From Aquabacterium sp. (GTDB taxonomy: Bacteria; Pseudomonadota; Gammaproteobacteria; Burkholderiales; Burkholderiaceae_C), in NCBI RefSeq assembly GCF_030652515.1, contig NZ_JAUSAR010000116.1:62001-126000 (forward strand): a DNA stretch of 64,000 nucleotides, given 5' to 3'. Shown here piece by piece: positions 8,254 through 19,197 of this stretch. Made by a program: the position numbers and the translations under genes. The notes beneath the pieces were generated by a model. That model did not search any database and was not told the origin of the DNA. It was given only the letters and a program-made list of their open reading frames with translations. Position 1 is the first letter of the stretch; the number at the start of each line of letters is the position of its first letter.

Positions 8254-9993
8254 ATGGACATGTCATCTCCCACCACGCCTGAAGTTCTCAATGGTTCTGA
8301 CATCCTCGTGCGCTGCTTGCAGGCCGAAGGTGTCAAATACATGTGGGGCTATCCCGGCGGCGCCGTTCTGTACATCTACGACGCCCTCTACAAACAAGAC
8401 ACCATCCAGCACGTGCTGGTGCGCCACGAACAGGCCGCCGTCCACGCTGCTGACGGCTACGCACGCGCCACCGGCGACGTCGGCGTGGCCCTGGTCACCT
8501 CTGGTCCCGGCGTGACCAATGCCATCACTGGCATCGCCACGGCCTACATGGACTCGATCCCCATGGTGATCATCACCGGTCAGGTGCCCACGCCCGCGAT
8601 CGGCCTGGACGCCTTCCAGGAGTGCGACACCGTCGGCATCACGCGCCCCATCGTCAAGCACAACTTCCTGGTGAAGGATGTGGCCGACTTGGCCGTCACC
8701 CTGAAGAAGGCTTTCCACATTGCCCGCACCGGCCGCCCTGGCCCCGTGGTGGTCGATGTCCCGAAAGACGTCTCGCTCAACAAGACCGCGTTCAGCTACC
8801 CTGAAACGGTCGAGATGCGCTCGTACAACCCAGTTCGCAAGGGCCATGGCGGGCAGATCCGCAAGGCCGTGCAACTGATCCTGGGTGCCAAGCGGCCCTA
8901 CATCTACACCGGCGGCGGCGTGATTTTGGCCAACGCGGCCAACGAACTGCGCGAGCTGGTCAACCTGCTGGGCTACCCCACCACCAGCACCCTGATGGGG
9001 CTAGGCGCCATTCCCGCGTCCGACAAGACCTTCCTGGGCATGCTGGGCATGCACGGCACCTACGAAGCCAACATGACCATGCAAAGCGCCGACGTGGTGC
9101 TGGCCGTGGGTGCCCGCTTCGACGACCGCGTGATCGGCAACCCCAAGCACTTCGCCCAGGTCGAACGCAAGATCATCCACATCGACATCGATCCTTCCTC
9201 GATCTCCAAGCGCGTCAAGGTCGATATCCCGATCGTGGGTGATGTCAAGGATGTGCTGATCGAGCTGATCGCCCAGATCAAGGAATCGACCCAACGCGCC
9301 GACCCGAACGCCCTGGCCACGTGGTGGAACCAGGTCAACGAGTGGAAGAAACGCGAGTGCCTGAAGTACAAGACGTCGGACGAAGTCATCAAGCCGCAAT
9401 TCGTGGTCGAAACGCTGGCCAGGCTGACCCGTGGCACCGACTGCTACGTCACCTCCGACGTGGGCCAGCACCAGATGTTCGCCGCGCAGTTCTACCCGTT
9501 TGACGAACCCCGCCGCTGGATCAACTCCGGTGGCCTGGGCACGATGGGCGTGGGCCTGCCTTACGCCATGGGCATCAAGCTGGCCAAGCCCGACGCCGAC
9601 GTGTTCTGCGTGACGGGTGAAGGCTCGATCCAGATGTGCATCCAGGAGCTGTCGACTTGCCTGCAGTACCAGACCCCGGTCAAGGTGCTGTCGCTGAACA
9701 ACCGCTACCTGGGCATGGTTCGCCAGTGGCAGCAGCTGGATTACGGCAGCCGCTACTCGCACAGCTACATGGACGCGCTGCCCGACTTCGTGAAGCTGGC
9801 CGAGGCCTATGGCCACGTCGGCATGCTGATCGAGCGTCCCGGTGACGTCGAAGGCGCTTTGCGCGAAGCCATCAAGCTGAAGGACCGCACCGTGTTCCTG
9901 GACATCCGCACCGACCCGACGGAAAACGTCTGGCCGATGGTGAAGGCTGGCCAGGGCATTTCCGAGATGCTGTTGGGTTCCGAAGACCTGTAA
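8254..9993 (+). CDS. ilvB: Acetolactate synthase, large catalytic subunit
   Basis: This is a ThDP- and FAD-dependent enzyme that condenses two pyruvates to acetolactate, or pyruvate with 2-oxobutyrate, the first step of valine/leucine/isoleucine synthesis. From ATG 8254 ([11 protein letters not shown]) it has 579 residues. The N-terminal pyrimidine-binding domain carries the catalytic glutamate in [16 protein letters not shown]. The central domain binds FAD. The C-terminal domain has the ThDP motif in the form [13 protein letters not shown]...NNRYLGMV, with Glu in place of the usual Asp of GDG. The ATG at 8254 is preferred over codons further upstream because GAAAGG precedes it. It forms an operon with ilvN and ilvC. 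Confidence 0.96.
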   Translation: MDMSSPTTPEVLNGSDILVRCLQAEGVKYMWGYPGGAVLYIYDALYKQDTIQHVLVRHEQAAVHAADGYARATGDVGVALVTSGPGVTNAITGIATAYMDSIPMVIITGQVPTPAIGLDAFQECDTVGITRPIVKHNFLVKDVADLAVTLKKAFHIARTGRPGPVVVDVPKDVSLNKTAFSYPETVEMRSYNPVRKGHGGQIRKAVQLILGAKRPYIYTGGGVILANAANELRELVNLLGYPTTSTLMGLGAIPASDKTFLGMLGMHGTYEANMTMQSADVVLAVGARFDDRVIGNPKHFAQVERKIIHIDIDPSSISKRVKVDIPIVGDVKDVLIELIAQIKESTQRADPNALATWWNQVNEWKKRECLKYKTSDEVIKPQFVVETLARLTRGTDCYVTSDVGQHQMFAAQFYPFDEPRRWINSGGLGTMGVGLPYAMGIKLAKPDADVFCVTGEGSIQMCIQELSTCLQYQTPVKVLSLNNRYLGMVRQWQQLDYGSRYSHSYMDALPDFVKLAEAYGHVGMLIERPGDVEGALREAIKLKDRTVFLDIRTDPTENVWPMVKAGQGISEMLLGSEDL

Positions 9994-10166
9994 GGCTTTA
10001 TCTTCCCGGCCTTTGCAAGGGGGCCGCAGCCAGGTGCTTGCCGGTGCCTGCGCGGGCGGTTTCTCAAGCGATGCCGGGGTTTCAACACTCCTGATTCATC
10101 GAACAACGTGGCCACGGCCATCGGGTTACCGCCCGCTGGCTCAAGAGCGCGAAGGACGATCCTGAC

Positions 10167-10658
10167 ATGAAACACATCATTGCATTGCTGCTTGAAAACG
10201 AACCCGGCGCGCTGTCGCGTGTGGTCGGCTTGTTTTCTGCCCGGGGCTACAACATCGAGAGCCTGACCGTGGCCACCACCGAGGACGCCTCCCTGTCGCG
10301 CATGACCATCGTCACCAGCGGCTCGGACGACGTGATCGAACAGATCACCAAGCACCTCAACCGCCTGATCGAAGTCGTCAAGGTCGTTGACCTGTCCGAA
10401 GGCCCTTTCACCGAGCGTGAGCTGATGCTCATCAAGGTGCGCGCCGTGGGCAAGGAGCGCGAAGAGATGAAGCGCATGGCCGACATCTTCCGCGGCCGCA
10501 TCGTCGACGTGACCGACAAGACCTACACCATTGAATTGACAGGCGACGCCTCGAAGCTCGATGCCTTCATCGAAGCCATTGATCGCGCCGCCATCCTAGA
10601 AACCGTGCGCACCGGGACCAGCGGGATCGGGCGTGGCGAGCGCATCTTGCGCGTCTGA
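10167..10658 (+). CDS. ilvN: Acetolactate synthase, small regulatory subunit
   Basis: This is the 163-residue regulatory subunit (also called ilvH) that raises large-subunit activity and confers valine feedback inhibition. The N-terminal ACT domain is clear: KHIIALLLENEPGALSRVVG, then ARGYNIESLTVATTED. The C-terminal ALS_ss domain follows from about residue 80 (ELMLIKVRAVGKEREEMKR). It starts 173 bp after ilvB. That spacer contains no supported gene or obvious terminator, so transcription probably continues through it. Confidence 0.95.
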   Translation: MKHIIALLLENEPGALSRVVGLFSARGYNIESLTVATTEDASLSRMTIVTSGSDDVIEQITKHLNRLIEVVKVVDLSEGPFTERELMLIKVRAVGKEREEMKRMADIFRGRIVDVTDKTYTIELTGDASKLDAFIEAIDRAAILETVRTGTSGIGRGERILRV

Positions 10659-10714
10659 ACTTTCCCGCTTTTCCTCAGCTGTTTTTAGCACCCCCATTCA
10701 ACCGATTCAACTGA

Positions 10715-11752
<1,038 letters not shown>

Positions 11753-11777
11753 TCTTCACTGATCAGCGCTTGCATTG

Positions 11778-11809
11778 AAAAGCCGCCTGGGCAACCCGGC
11801 GGCTTTTTT
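11778..11809 (+). terminator. Rho-independent terminator of the ilv operon
   Basis: AGCCGCC (11781-11787) pairs with GGCGGCT (11798-11804) around a 10-nt loop. It has an A run before and six Ts after, 25 bp beyond the ilvC stop. Confidence 0.88.
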
Positions 11810-11922
11810 CATGTCACGGCATGCCAGGTCTTTGGTTGGGTGATCTCGATGTCCGGGTAATGCTTGGCCGGGTGAGTGTGGTCGATGAATTCAGTGGACC
11901 GCAGGTAAGGTGTCAAAGGCAT
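11809..11922 (-). pseudogene. Possible 37-codon relic of a transglutaminase-like gene
   Basis: A short frame (MPLTPYLRSTEFIDHTHP, ending TWHAVT) begins at 11922 and stops inside the ilvC terminator. The opening YLRSTEFIDHTHPA recalls, from memory, the N-terminus of bacterial transglutaminase-like proteins (YLxxTxxIDxDHPAV). The rest of such a gene is absent. It may be a decayed fragment or chance. The remainder of the 11811-12093 stretch shows no supported gene. Confidence 0.2.
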
Positions 11923-12093
11923 GGTTGTTTCAAAGCGGAATGACGGCGTTGGGCAAAATCTGTCACGATCAAGCATGGCCGCAAGATTAACGGTTTACGC
12001 AGCTTTACACCGGGTTGACCCGCCCTTGTCGGCGCAGCGGTGCGTCCCCACGTTGAACACCCATCGCCCACTTTCGAGGCGAGCGGAGGGTTC

Positions 12094-12732
12094 ATGAATT
12101 CAAGCAGCATTGCCACCCTGGCCTTGAGGCAACTGATGGTGGCCGCCGCCCTGATGCTGTTGTCGGGGGCGTTCGGTTTGCCCGTGCCGGTGCAGCCCGG
12201 AATTGCCCACGCAGCCAAACTGGAAGGTCAGGGTTTTGACGACACCCTGGTGTTGTCTGACCGCACCCTGCGCCTCAATGGCCTCGGCCTGCGGGGCGTG
12301 GCTTGGGTCAAGGCTTTTGTGGCCGGGCTGTACCTGGCTGCTCCGTCCAGGGATCCCTCGCAAATCCTGGCCATGCAAGGCCCCAAGCGCCTGCGCTTGA
12401 AGGTCATGCTGGAGGCGCCCAGCACCGAGATGACCAAGTCCATGCGTCGGGGCGTGCAGCGTAACGAGCCGGCCGAGGTCCATGCCCAACTGAAGGCCCG
12501 TGTCGAGCTGCTGGCCGCCGGTCTGGACAGCATCGGCACCTTCCGGCCGGGCGATGTGCTCGACCTGGATTTCGTGCCAGGCCAGGGCACGCAGCTGGTG
12601 CTGAACGGCAAGGCCTTGTCCAAGCCCATCGCTGGCGACGATTTCTACCGTGCCATCTTGAAGATCTTCATTGGCGAGCGGCCGGTGGACAAGCGAATGA
12701 AAGCGGGGTTGCTGCGTGGTTCGGCTGCCTGA
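12094..12732 (+). CDS. Exported chalcone isomerase-like protein
   Basis: The protein is 212 residues from ATG 12094, preceded by GGAGGG. An N-terminal signal peptide or anchor covers about residues 10-45. A chalcone-isomerase-fold domain of the bacterial type follows: LRLNGLGLRGVAWVKAFVAGLYL near the start, LRLKVMLEAPSTEMTKSM in the middle, and LDFVPGQGTQLVLNG with KPIAGDDFYRAILKIFIGERPVD at the end. Bacterial members of this fold usually lack flavonoid isomerase activity and may bind fatty acids, so an enzymatic role should not be assumed. It overlaps xerD by 17 bp, suggesting coupled translation. Confidence 0.82.
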   Translation: MNSSSIATLALRQLMVAAALMLLSGAFGLPVPVQPGIAHAAKLEGQGFDDTLVLSDRTLRLNGLGLRGVAWVKAFVAGLYLAAPSRDPSQILAMQGPKRLRLKVMLEAPSTEMTKSMRRGVQRNEPAEVHAQLKARVELLAAGLDSIGTFRPGDVLDLDFVPGQGTQLVLNGKALSKPIAGDDFYRAILKIFIGERPVDKRMKAGLLRGSAA

Positions 12733-13636
12733 CGAGCCGCGGGCGTCTGACGACCCGCACCTGCACCGCTTCATCGACGCGCTGTGGCTGGAAGATGGCC
12801 TGAGCGCTAACAGCCTGGCCGCGTACCGGCGCGATCTGGCGGGGCTGGCCGTCTGGCTGGCCAAGCAAGCGAATGCCCCCACCTTGATACAGGCCCGAGA
12901 GCAGGATCTGCAGGCCTATGCCCTCCATCGCCACGCCGAGTCCAAGCCCACCTCGGTGGGGCGACGTCTGAGCGTGTTCCGGCGGTTCTACCGCTGGGCC
13001 TTGCGCGAAGGCCTCACCACGCAGGATCCCACCCTGCGCATGGACGCGCCCCGCCAGCGCTTGCGCACGCCGGGCACCTTGACCGAGCAGCAGGTGGAGG
13101 CCTTGTTGGCCGCACCCGATGCCGACGAAACCCTGGGCTTGCGCGACCGCGCCATGCTGGAGCTGATGTACGCCAGTGGCCTGCGCGTGAGCGAGTTGGT
13201 CGAACTCAAGACCGTGCACGTCGGCTTGAACGAAGGCGTGCTGCGCATTACCGGCAAGGGCAGCAAGGAGCGGCTGGTGCCTTTTGGCGCCGAGGCGGGG
13301 GTGTGGCTGCAGCGCTACCTGATCGACTCGCGCGCCTTCATCCTGAACGGCCAGAGCAGCGATGCCTTGTTCGTCACCGCGCGCGGCGGGCCCATGACGC
13401 GGCAGATGTTCTGGAAGCTGGTCAAAAAATATGCGGTTCTGTCCGGCATCAGCCAGGCGCTGTCGCCGCACACTTTGCGCCACGCCTTTGCCACGCACCT
13501 CCTGAACCATGGCGCCGATTTGCGCGTGGTGCAGATGCTTCTGGGGCATGCTGATATCTCGACCACCCAGGTGTACACGCACGTGGCGCGAGAGCGGCTG
13601 CGTTTGCTGCATGCGCAGCACCATCCGAGGGGTTGA
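12716..13636 (+). CDS. xerD: Site-specific tyrosine recombinase XerD
   Basis: This is a 306-residue chromosome-dimer resolvase that acts with XerC at dif near the terminus, activated by FtsK. An N-terminal SAM-like core-binding domain (about 15-105) is followed by the catalytic domain with all active-site residues: R157 (SGLRVSEL), K181 (GKGSKERLVPF), H252 and R255 (HTLRHAFATH), H278 (LLGHADISTT) and Y287 (VYTHV). The start is GTG at 12716 inside the preceding gene. Its neighbours are housekeeping genes, which fits host XerD and not a mobile-element integrase. Confidence 0.93.
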   Translation: MVRLPDEPRASDDPHLHRFIDALWLEDGLSANSLAAYRRDLAGLAVWLAKQANAPTLIQAREQDLQAYALHRHAESKPTSVGRRLSVFRRFYRWALREGLTTQDPTLRMDAPRQRLRTPGTLTEQQVEALLAAPDADETLGLRDRAMLELMYASGLRVSELVELKTVHVGLNEGVLRITGKGSKERLVPFGAEAGVWLQRYLIDSRAFILNGQSSDALFVTARGGPMTRQMFWKLVKKYAVLSGISQALSPHTLRHAFATHLLNHGADLRVVQMLLGHADISTTQVYTHVARERLRLLHAQHHPRG

Positions 13637-13637
13637 T

Positions 13638-14459
13638 TCACTGCGGCTGCGGTGGCGGAGCCTCGCTTTTAGACGTCCAGAACTGTTCCAGCGCGTACAG
13701 CTCATCCTCTTCGAAGCCGGCGGCACGACGGGCTTCCATGTTGAATGGCCCTTTGAGCCGCGGCGCGTTGAAAGCCGCTGCCAGCTCTGCATAAGTGGAC
13801 AGAGGATCAAGGCCCCGATCGGCACAGAGAACGCGGTACCACTTGTTGCCCACGGCCACGTGCCCGATTTCATCCCTCAAGATGATGTCCAGGATGTCTG
13901 CGCCGCGCTGGTCGTCAATCGTCAACAGCTTGGCCTTGATGGGCGGCGATGCATCGAGCCCCCGGGCTTCCATGGTTCGCGGCACCAGGGCGATGCGGGC
14001 CAGCAAACTGCCCTTGGTTTTCTCGGCCATCTCCCAAAGTGAGTTGTGCGCCGGGAAATGGCCGTAGTCGTAGCCAAGGCTCAGCAGGTGATCGCGAAGC
14101 AGGCTGAAGTGCAAGGCCTCTTCTTTGGCCACCCCCAGCCAATCCTGGTAGAACTCGTCGGGCATGCCCGGAAAACGCCATGCCAGGTCAAGCGCCAGAT
14201 CGATGGCGTTGAGTTCGATGTGGGCGAGCGCGTGGATGAGGGCAGCGTGGCCCTCCGGGTTGCGCACCGAGCGTGTCTTGAGTTGGGTGTGAGGCACCAG
14301 CTCCGGGCGAGGTGGGCGGCCCGGGATGCCTGTGGGCTCAGCCATGACTTCGGCTGAACCAAGGTGGCCATCCAGGTCCAGGCCCATGGCGCCCTCGGCT
14401 TTGGCCTTCGGGTCACGGGTCAGCAAAAGCTGAAGAGCCTGGGTTCGGAGCGTGTTCAT
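13638..14459 (-). CDS. DUF455 ferritin-like protein
   Basis: The 273-residue protein belongs to the DUF455/COG2833 family with a ferritin-like helical bundle. Candidate metal ligands are in [19 protein letters not shown] (E, H), [16 protein letters not shown] (EE..H) and [15 protein letters not shown] (DE..H), the spacing expected of a di-iron carboxylate site. Its biochemical activity is unknown. The start overlaps the uppP stop by 4 bp, so it is coupled to the gene upstream. It converges on xerD with 1 bp between stops. Confidence 0.82.
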   Translation of the reverse strand: MNTLRTQALQLLLTRDPKAKAEGAMGLDLDGHLGSAEVMAEPTGIPGRPPRPELVPHTQLKTRSVRNPEGHAALIHALAHIELNAIDLALDLAWRFPGMPDEFYQDWLGVAKEEALHFSLLRDHLLSLGYDYGHFPAHNSLWEMAEKTKGSLLARIALVPRTMEARGLDASPPIKAKLLTIDDQRGADILDIILRDEIGHVAVGNKWYRVLCADRGLDPLSTYAELAAAFNAPRLKGPFNMEARRAAGFEEDELYALEQFWTSKSEAPPPQPQ

Positions 14460-15304
14460 TCAGCCCACGAGATCCAACCTTGGTGGGCAGACACCAGCAC
14501 CAAAATCCCGAACGCGATCCGGTACCAGGCAAACGGCACGAAATTGTGCGTGGCCACGTAGCGCAGCAACCAGCGCACGCACACCCACGCGGAAAGGAAG
14601 GAAAACGCCAGGCCGACGCCGAACAGCGGCAGGTCGTCCGCCGACAGCAGCTCGCGTTCCTTGTAAAGGCTGTACAGGCCCGCCCCAACCAGGGTGGGGA
14701 TGCCCAAAAAGAAGCTGAATTCGGTAGAAGCCTTGCGCGACAAGCCCAGGAACATGCCGCCGATGATGGTGGCGCCCGAACGGCTGGTGCCGGGAATCAT
14801 GCCCAGGCACTGGATGCAGCCCACCTTGAGCGCATCCAGCAGGCTCATGTCATCCACGGTTTCGACGCGGTAGTGGCTGGTGCCGGCCTTGGTGGCACGG
14901 CGCTCGGCCCACAAGATGATCAGGCCGCCGACGATGAAGGCGCTGGCCACCACCGGGGCATTGAACAAATGCGTCTTGATGAGCTTGCCGAACAGCAGGC
15001 CCAGGATGGCTGCAGGCAGGAAGCCGACGATGACATTGAGCGCAAAGCGCTGGGCTTTGGGCTCGGACCCCAGGCCGGTGACCGTGTCGCGCAAACGCTG
15101 CCAGTAGACCAGCACGATGGCGAAGATGGCGCCCGACTGGATCGCGATGTCGAACACCTTGGCCTTGTCAGCGCCCACATTGGATTGAAAATCAAGCAGC
15201 GAACCTGCCAGGATCAGGTGCCCGGTGCTGGAGATGGGCAGGAACTCGGTCAGCCCCTCGACGATGCCCATCAACACGGCTTTGAAAAACAGCAAGGTAT
15301 CCAC
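14456..15304 (-). CDS. uppP: Undecaprenyl-diphosphate phosphatase
   Basis: This is a 282-residue polytopic inner-membrane enzyme (formerly BacA) that dephosphorylates undecaprenyl pyrophosphate to recycle the lipid carrier for peptidoglycan and O-antigen; overexpression gives bacitracin resistance. Both family motifs are present: the E-rich motif in [20 protein letters not shown] and the [17 protein letters not shown] loop with the catalytic Arg/Ser. Eight or so hydrophobic helices are visible. It is followed directly by the DUF455 gene. Confidence 0.95.
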   Translation of the reverse strand: MDTLLFFKAVLMGIVEGLTEFLPISSTGHLILAGSLLDFQSNVGADKAKVFDIAIQSGAIFAIVLVYWQRLRDTVTGLGSEPKAQRFALNVIVGFLPAAILGLLFGKLIKTHLFNAPVVASAFIVGGLIILWAERRATKAGTSHYRVETVDDMSLLDALKVGCIQCLGMIPGTSRSGATIIGGMFLGLSRKASTEFSFFLGIPTLVGAGLYSLYKERELLSADDLPLFGVGLAFSFLSAWVCVRWLLRYVATHNFVPFAWYRIAFGILVLVSAHQGWISWAE

Positions 15305-15433
15305 GTCGGCGAGTCCTGTGTTGCAAGCAAAGCGGCATCTTAGGGCAGGGCAAGCGCCTCAAAGCCCCATGCCCATCGCCAGAAATTGCCCACTCCCACC
15401 CTTGGATGGGGGGTCTTGTCTACACTTCGCCAC

Positions 15434-16975
15434 ATGTCTTCTGATCTCGATGCTGTTTTCGCCCCGCCAGCCCACGACTGGGTCAACCGCTATGCGCAGC
15501 TGAGCGAATCGTGGCGCACGCGTTTGCAAGCGCCCATGGCCACGGCCGTGAGTGCCCAGGCCCTGCCCGAGCCGCGCTGGGTGGCCTGGAGCGACCCGCT
15601 GGCGCACGAGCTGGGCTGGCCCGCCGATTGGCGCGAGGGGGACCTGCCTTTACAGGTCTTGACCGGCAATGCGCAATGGCCCGGCATGCAGCCCGTGGCC
15701 ACGGTTTACAGCGGGCACCAGTTTGGCGTGTGGGCCGGCCAGTTGGGCGATGGCCGCGCACTGCTGTTGGGTGAATTGCAAACGGCGGTGGGCACACGCG
15801 AGTTCCAGCTCAAGGGCGCGGGCTCGACACCTTATTCGCGCCGGGCCGATGGCCGGGCCGTGTTGCGCTCGTCCATCCGCGAGTTCCTGTGCAGCGAGGC
15901 CATGCACGCCCTGGGCATCCCCACCACCCGCGCTCTGGCCCTGACCGCCTCGCCGCAAGGCGTGCGGCGCGAAACCATGGAAACCGCCGCCGTGGTCACC
16001 CGAGTGGCGCCCAGCTTCATCCGCTTCGGCCACTTCGAGCATTTCGCGCACAGCGGCGAGGGCGGCCACCACGAGGTCTTGCAGGCCCTGGTGGACCACG
16101 TGATCGAACACCAATTGCCCGAACTGCGCAATGCGCCCCAGCGCACCGTGGCCTTGCTGCAGTACGCGGTGGACAGCACCGCCCGCCTGATGGCCGCCTG
16201 GCAGTCGGTGGGTTTTTGCCATGGCGTGATGAACACCGACAACATGTCGATCCTGGGCCTGACCATTGACTACGGCCCCTACGGTTTCCTGGATGGCTTC
16301 GACCCCCAGCACATCTGCAACCATTCCGATGATCAAGGGCGTTACTCATGGCAGAACCAGCCACAGATTGGCTACTGGAACCTGCGCGCCCTGGCTCAGG
16401 CCCTGGTGCCAGTGATCCCCGAGTTCGATGGCGACGAGGACGTCATCCTCAGTGTGCTCAAGTCTTATGAGCAGCGCTTTCCGCAAGCCATGACCGAGCG
16501 CTGGCGCGCCAAGCTGGGCCTGGCCACCGAGCAGGAGGGCGATGGCGCCCTGGCTGTGGACCTGCTGACCGTGATGGCCGAGCACCGCACTGACTTCACC
16601 ATCACCTTCCGCCGCCTGGCCGACTACCAAAGCAGCCTGCCGCCCGATGACGCCGCCAACGCCAGCGTGCGCGATTTGTTCATCAACCGCGAGGCTTTTG
16701 ACGCCTGGGCACGCCGCTATGCCCAGCGCCTGAAGCTGGAAAACAGCGTGGATGCCGAGCGTCGCGCGCGCATGCGCCGCGTCAACCCGGCCTACGTTTT
16801 GCGGAACCATTTGGCCGAAACAGCGATCCGTCTGTCTCAGGCCGGTGACGACTCCGAGGTGCGGCGCTTGCATCAGCTCTTGCAAACCCCCTATGACGAG
16901 CAACCCGGCTGCGAGGCCGATGCCGATTTCCCGCCCGACTGGGCTCAAGCCATTGAGGTGTCCTGTTCATCATGA
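15434..16975 (+). CDS. selO: Protein adenylyltransferase SelO (YdiU/UPF0061)
   Basis: This is a pseudokinase-fold enzyme that transfers AMP to protein Ser/Thr/Tyr residues and is linked to oxidative stress. From ATG 15434 ([12 protein letters not shown]) it has 513 residues, a normal length. Family segments are [65 protein letters not shown] (catalytic/metal-binding Asn and Asp), and [15 protein letters not shown]. Its stop overlaps the msrB start (ATGA). The coupling to a methionine sulfoxide reductase fits a redox-stress operon. Confidence 0.93.
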   Translation: MSSDLDAVFAPPAHDWVNRYAQLSESWRTRLQAPMATAVSAQALPEPRWVAWSDPLAHELGWPADWREGDLPLQVLTGNAQWPGMQPVATVYSGHQFGVWAGQLGDGRALLLGELQTAVGTREFQLKGAGSTPYSRRADGRAVLRSSIREFLCSEAMHALGIPTTRALALTASPQGVRRETMETAAVVTRVAPSFIRFGHFEHFAHSGEGGHHEVLQALVDHVIEHQLPELRNAPQRTVALLQYAVDSTARLMAAWQSVGFCHGVMNTDNMSILGLTIDYGPYGFLDGFDPQHICNHSDDQGRYSWQNQPQIGYWNLRALAQALVPVIPEFDGDEDVILSVLKSYEQRFPQAMTERWRAKLGLATEQEGDGALAVDLLTVMAEHRTDFTITFRRLADYQSSLPPDDAANASVRDLFINREAFDAWARRYAQRLKLENSVDAERRARMRRVNPAYVLRNHLAETAIRLSQAGDDSEVRRLHQLLQTPYDEQPGCEADADFPPDWAQAIEVSCSS

Positions 16976-17370
16976 GCGATTACAAAGTCAAGAAGTCCGA
17001 CGCGGAATGGCGTGCCCAGTTGGACCCGATGCAATTCGAAGTCACGCGCCACGCGGCCACCGAACGGGCTTTCACCGGCCAGTATTGGGACCACTTCGTG
17101 GATGGCGCCTATCGCTGCATCTGCTGCAACGCCAAGCTGTTCGAATCAAGCACCAAGTTCGACGCGGGCTGCGGCTGGCCCAGCTACTCCCAGGCGGTGG
17201 ACGACAGCAGCGTTGAGCGCGTGGTCGACAAAAGCCACGGCATGGTGCGCGTCGAGGTGCGCTGCAACAATTGCGGCGCCCATTTGGGCCACGTGTTCGA
17301 CGACGGGCCGGCGCCCACCGGCGAGCGTTTCTGCATCAACTCCGCCGCGATAGACTTCGAGCCGCGCTGA
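16972..17370 (+). CDS. msrB: Peptide-methionine (R)-S-oxide reductase
   Basis: This 132-residue enzyme repairs methionine-R-sulfoxide in proteins. Structural zinc is held by two Cys pairs (C49/C52 in CICC and C98/C101 in CNNC). The catalytic Cys is C121 in [13 protein letters not shown], where many homologues have RYCIN or RFCIN. A possible recycling Cys is C67 in AGCGWPSY. It has no signal peptide, so it is cytoplasmic. It is coupled to selO by a 4-bp overlap and followed by yciB after 31 bp. Confidence 0.96.
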   Translation: MSDYKVKKSDAEWRAQLDPMQFEVTRHAATERAFTGQYWDHFVDGAYRCICCNAKLFESSTKFDAGCGWPSYSQAVDDSSVERVVDKSHGMVRVEVRCNNCGAHLGHVFDDGPAPTGERFCINSAAIDFEPR

Positions 17371-17401
17371 TCCGCGCCTTTGACCCTCAACCCGGTTCCC
17401 C

Positions 17402-18043
17402 ATGAAGATCTTTTTTGACCTGTTACCACTCTTGCTGTTCTTTGGCGCCTACACCTGGGCCGGTGGCCACAAAGAGCTGGCGGCCGAGTGGATGACCCAG
17501 TACCTGGGCTTCATGGTGTCGGGTGGCGTGGTGGCGGCCAAAGAAGCGCCCATGCTCTTGTCCACCGTCGTGATGGTGGCCTGCGGCGTGGTCCAGATTG
17601 CTGTGCTCAAGATCCTGCGCCACAAGATCGACACGATGCTGTGGGCCACCCTGGGCATCGGCATCGTGCTGGGCGGCGTGTCGATGTGGCTGCACAGCGC
17701 CATCTTCTTCCAGTGGAAGCCCACGGTGCTGTACTGGCTGATGAGCGCGGGCTTTCTGGTGGCCGAGATCATCATGAAGCGCCGGGTGCTGCACAAGATG
17801 ATGGGTGGCCAGATCGACGCGCCCGATGCCGTCTGGCTCAAGCTGGGCTGGGCCTGGGTCGGCTTCTTCGCCTTCATGGGCGTGCTCAACCTGTACGTGG
17901 TCTACAACTTCACCGAAGAGCAGTGGGTGAGCTTCAAGGTCTGGGGGGCTTCGGGCCTGATGCTGCTGTTCATGCTGGCTCAGGGTTTGTACCTGAGTCG
18001 CCACATGCCCGAGCTGACCGATGACACGGCTAAGGCCAAATGA
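17402..18043 (+). CDS. yciB: YciB/IspZ intracellular septation membrane protein
   Basis: This is a 213-residue inner-membrane protein of the YciB (IspA/IspZ) family with about five or six hydrophobic helices. It begins MKIFFDLLPLLLFFGAYTWAG, the typical start (KxxxDxxPLxxFF). The conserved segment HSAIFFQWKPTVLYWLMS lies in the middle. Family members affect envelope integrity and cell division and may work with YciA or ZipA-linked machinery, but the biochemical role is not settled. It sits between msrB and bolA in an order common in Burkholderiales. Confidence 0.92.
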   Translation: MKIFFDLLPLLLFFGAYTWAGGHKELAAEWMTQYLGFMVSGGVVAAKEAPMLLSTVVMVACGVVQIAVLKILRHKIDTMLWATLGIGIVLGGVSMWLHSAIFFQWKPTVLYWLMSAGFLVAEIIMKRRVLHKMMGGQIDAPDAVWLKLGWAWVGFFAFMGVLNLYVVYNFTEEQWVSFKVWGASGLMLLFMLAQGLYLSRHMPELTDDTAKAK

Positions 18044-18059
18044 ACTTTCAGGCTTGAGC

Positions 18060-18329
18060 ATGACTCCACTCCAAGGCGTGACCGCCGAACAGATCCAATC
18101 CGCTTTGACACTGGCGCTGCAGCCGCTCAGCATCGACGTGACTGACGACAGCCACCTGCATGCCGGGCACGAAGGCGCCAAGTCTGGACGGCATTTCAGC
18201 GTGCATTTGCGTGCCCAGTGCTTTAACGGACTGTCACACGTTCAACGGCATCGCCTTGTGTATGATGCCCTTCGCGATTTGATACCGCAGGGCATCCATG
18301 CGCTGGCCATCAAGGCCGAGCCTGTCTGA
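18060..18329 (+). CDS. bolA: BolA family protein
   Basis: This is an 89-residue BolA/IbaG-type protein with the class II KH-like fold. Conserved parts are DDSHLHAGHEGAKSGRHFSV, with the His residues that ligate [2Fe-2S] in complex with monothiol glutaredoxin, and CFNGLSHVQRHRLVYDALRDLI. It is thought to serve iron-sulfur trafficking and stress morphology control. ATG at 18060 is the best start. It sits between yciB and the PpiC gene and is probably cotranscribed with them. Confidence 0.92.
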   Translation: MTPLQGVTAEQIQSALTLALQPLSIDVTDDSHLHAGHEGAKSGRHFSVHLRAQCFNGLSHVQRHRLVYDALRDLIPQGIHALAIKAEPV

Positions 18330-18357
18330 CAACGAAACAACCTCACAAAATTCGCTC

Positions 18358-19185
18358 ATGAAGACTTTCCGCACCCATGTCATCAAGTCCGCCGTGCTGG
18401 CCGCGACCCTGTCGCTGGCCGCGCCCCTGGTGATGGCCCAGAACATCGCCATCGTCAATGGCAAGCCCGTGCCCAAGGCCCGGTTCGACGCCATGATGAC
18501 CCAGATCCTCAAGCAAGGCCAGCAGGCCAAGACGCCTGATCTGGAAGCCAAGGTCAGAGAAGAACTGGTGCTGCGCGAGATCTTCGTGCAAGAGGCCGAA
18601 AAGAAGGGCATCGCCGCCACCAGCGACTACAAGACGCAAATGGAATTCGCGCGCCAGTCGATCTTGATCCAAGGCTTGTTTGCTGACTTCCAGGCCAAGT
18701 CCAAGGACAGCGAAGCTGACCTGCGTGCCGAATACGACAAGATCAAGGCCCAGAACGGCGACAAGGAATACCGCGCTCGCCACATCCTGGTCGAGAAGGA
18801 AGACGAAGCCAAGGCCCTGATCGCCCAGCTCAAGGCCGGTGCCAAGTTTGAAGACCTGGCCAAGAAGAGCTCCAAGGATCCTGGCTCTGCCGAAAACGGT
18901 GGCGACCTGGATTGGGCGGCACCGGGCAACTACGTGCCTGAGTTCTCCGAAGCCATGTCCAAGCTGGAAAAAGGCAAGTTCACCGAAACCCCGGTGAAGT
19001 CGCAGTTCGGCTACCACATCATCAAGCTGGAAGATTCGCGCGCCACGCAGTTCCCGCCCTACGAGGAAGTCAAGGCCCAACTGGAACAGCGCAATGCGCA
19101 AGCCAAGCTGGCCAAGTACCGCGACGACCTGAAGGCCAAGGCCAAGACCGACTTCAAGTTCAGCGCACCTGCCGCTGCCAACTGA
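18358..19185 (+). CDS. Periplasmic parvulin-type peptidyl-prolyl isomerase
   Basis: The protein is 275 residues from ATG 18358, with a clear signal peptide ending near LAAPLVMAQN. The N-terminal chaperone-like helices (SurA_N type, about 25-130) precede a PpiC rotamase domain (about 135-235) with YRARHILVEKEDEA, KKSSKDPGSAENGGDLDW, and SQFGYHIIKLED. The last segment is a Lys/Ala-rich tail. It isomerises prolyl bonds in envelope proteins, like SurA/PpiD or the Bordetella Par27 type. It is the last gene of the selO-ppiC series. Its stop is 12 bp from the putA stop (convergent). Confidence 0.9.
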   Translation: MKTFRTHVIKSAVLAATLSLAAPLVMAQNIAIVNGKPVPKARFDAMMTQILKQGQQAKTPDLEAKVREELVLREIFVQEAEKKGIAATSDYKTQMEFARQSILIQGLFADFQAKSKDSEADLRAEYDKIKAQNGDKEYRARHILVEKEDEAKALIAQLKAGAKFEDLAKKSSKDPGSAENGGDLDWAAPGNYVPEFSEAMSKLEKGKFTETPVKSQFGYHIIKLEDSRATQFPPYEEVKAQLEQRNAQAKLAKYRDDLKAKAKTDFKFSAPAAAN

Positions 19186-19197
19186 TCGCCGATCGGG

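Noticed and set aside
12716-13636. xerD considered as a mobile-element integrase
   Set aside because: Length, motifs and housekeeping neighbours fit host XerD, and no att repeats or cargo are nearby.
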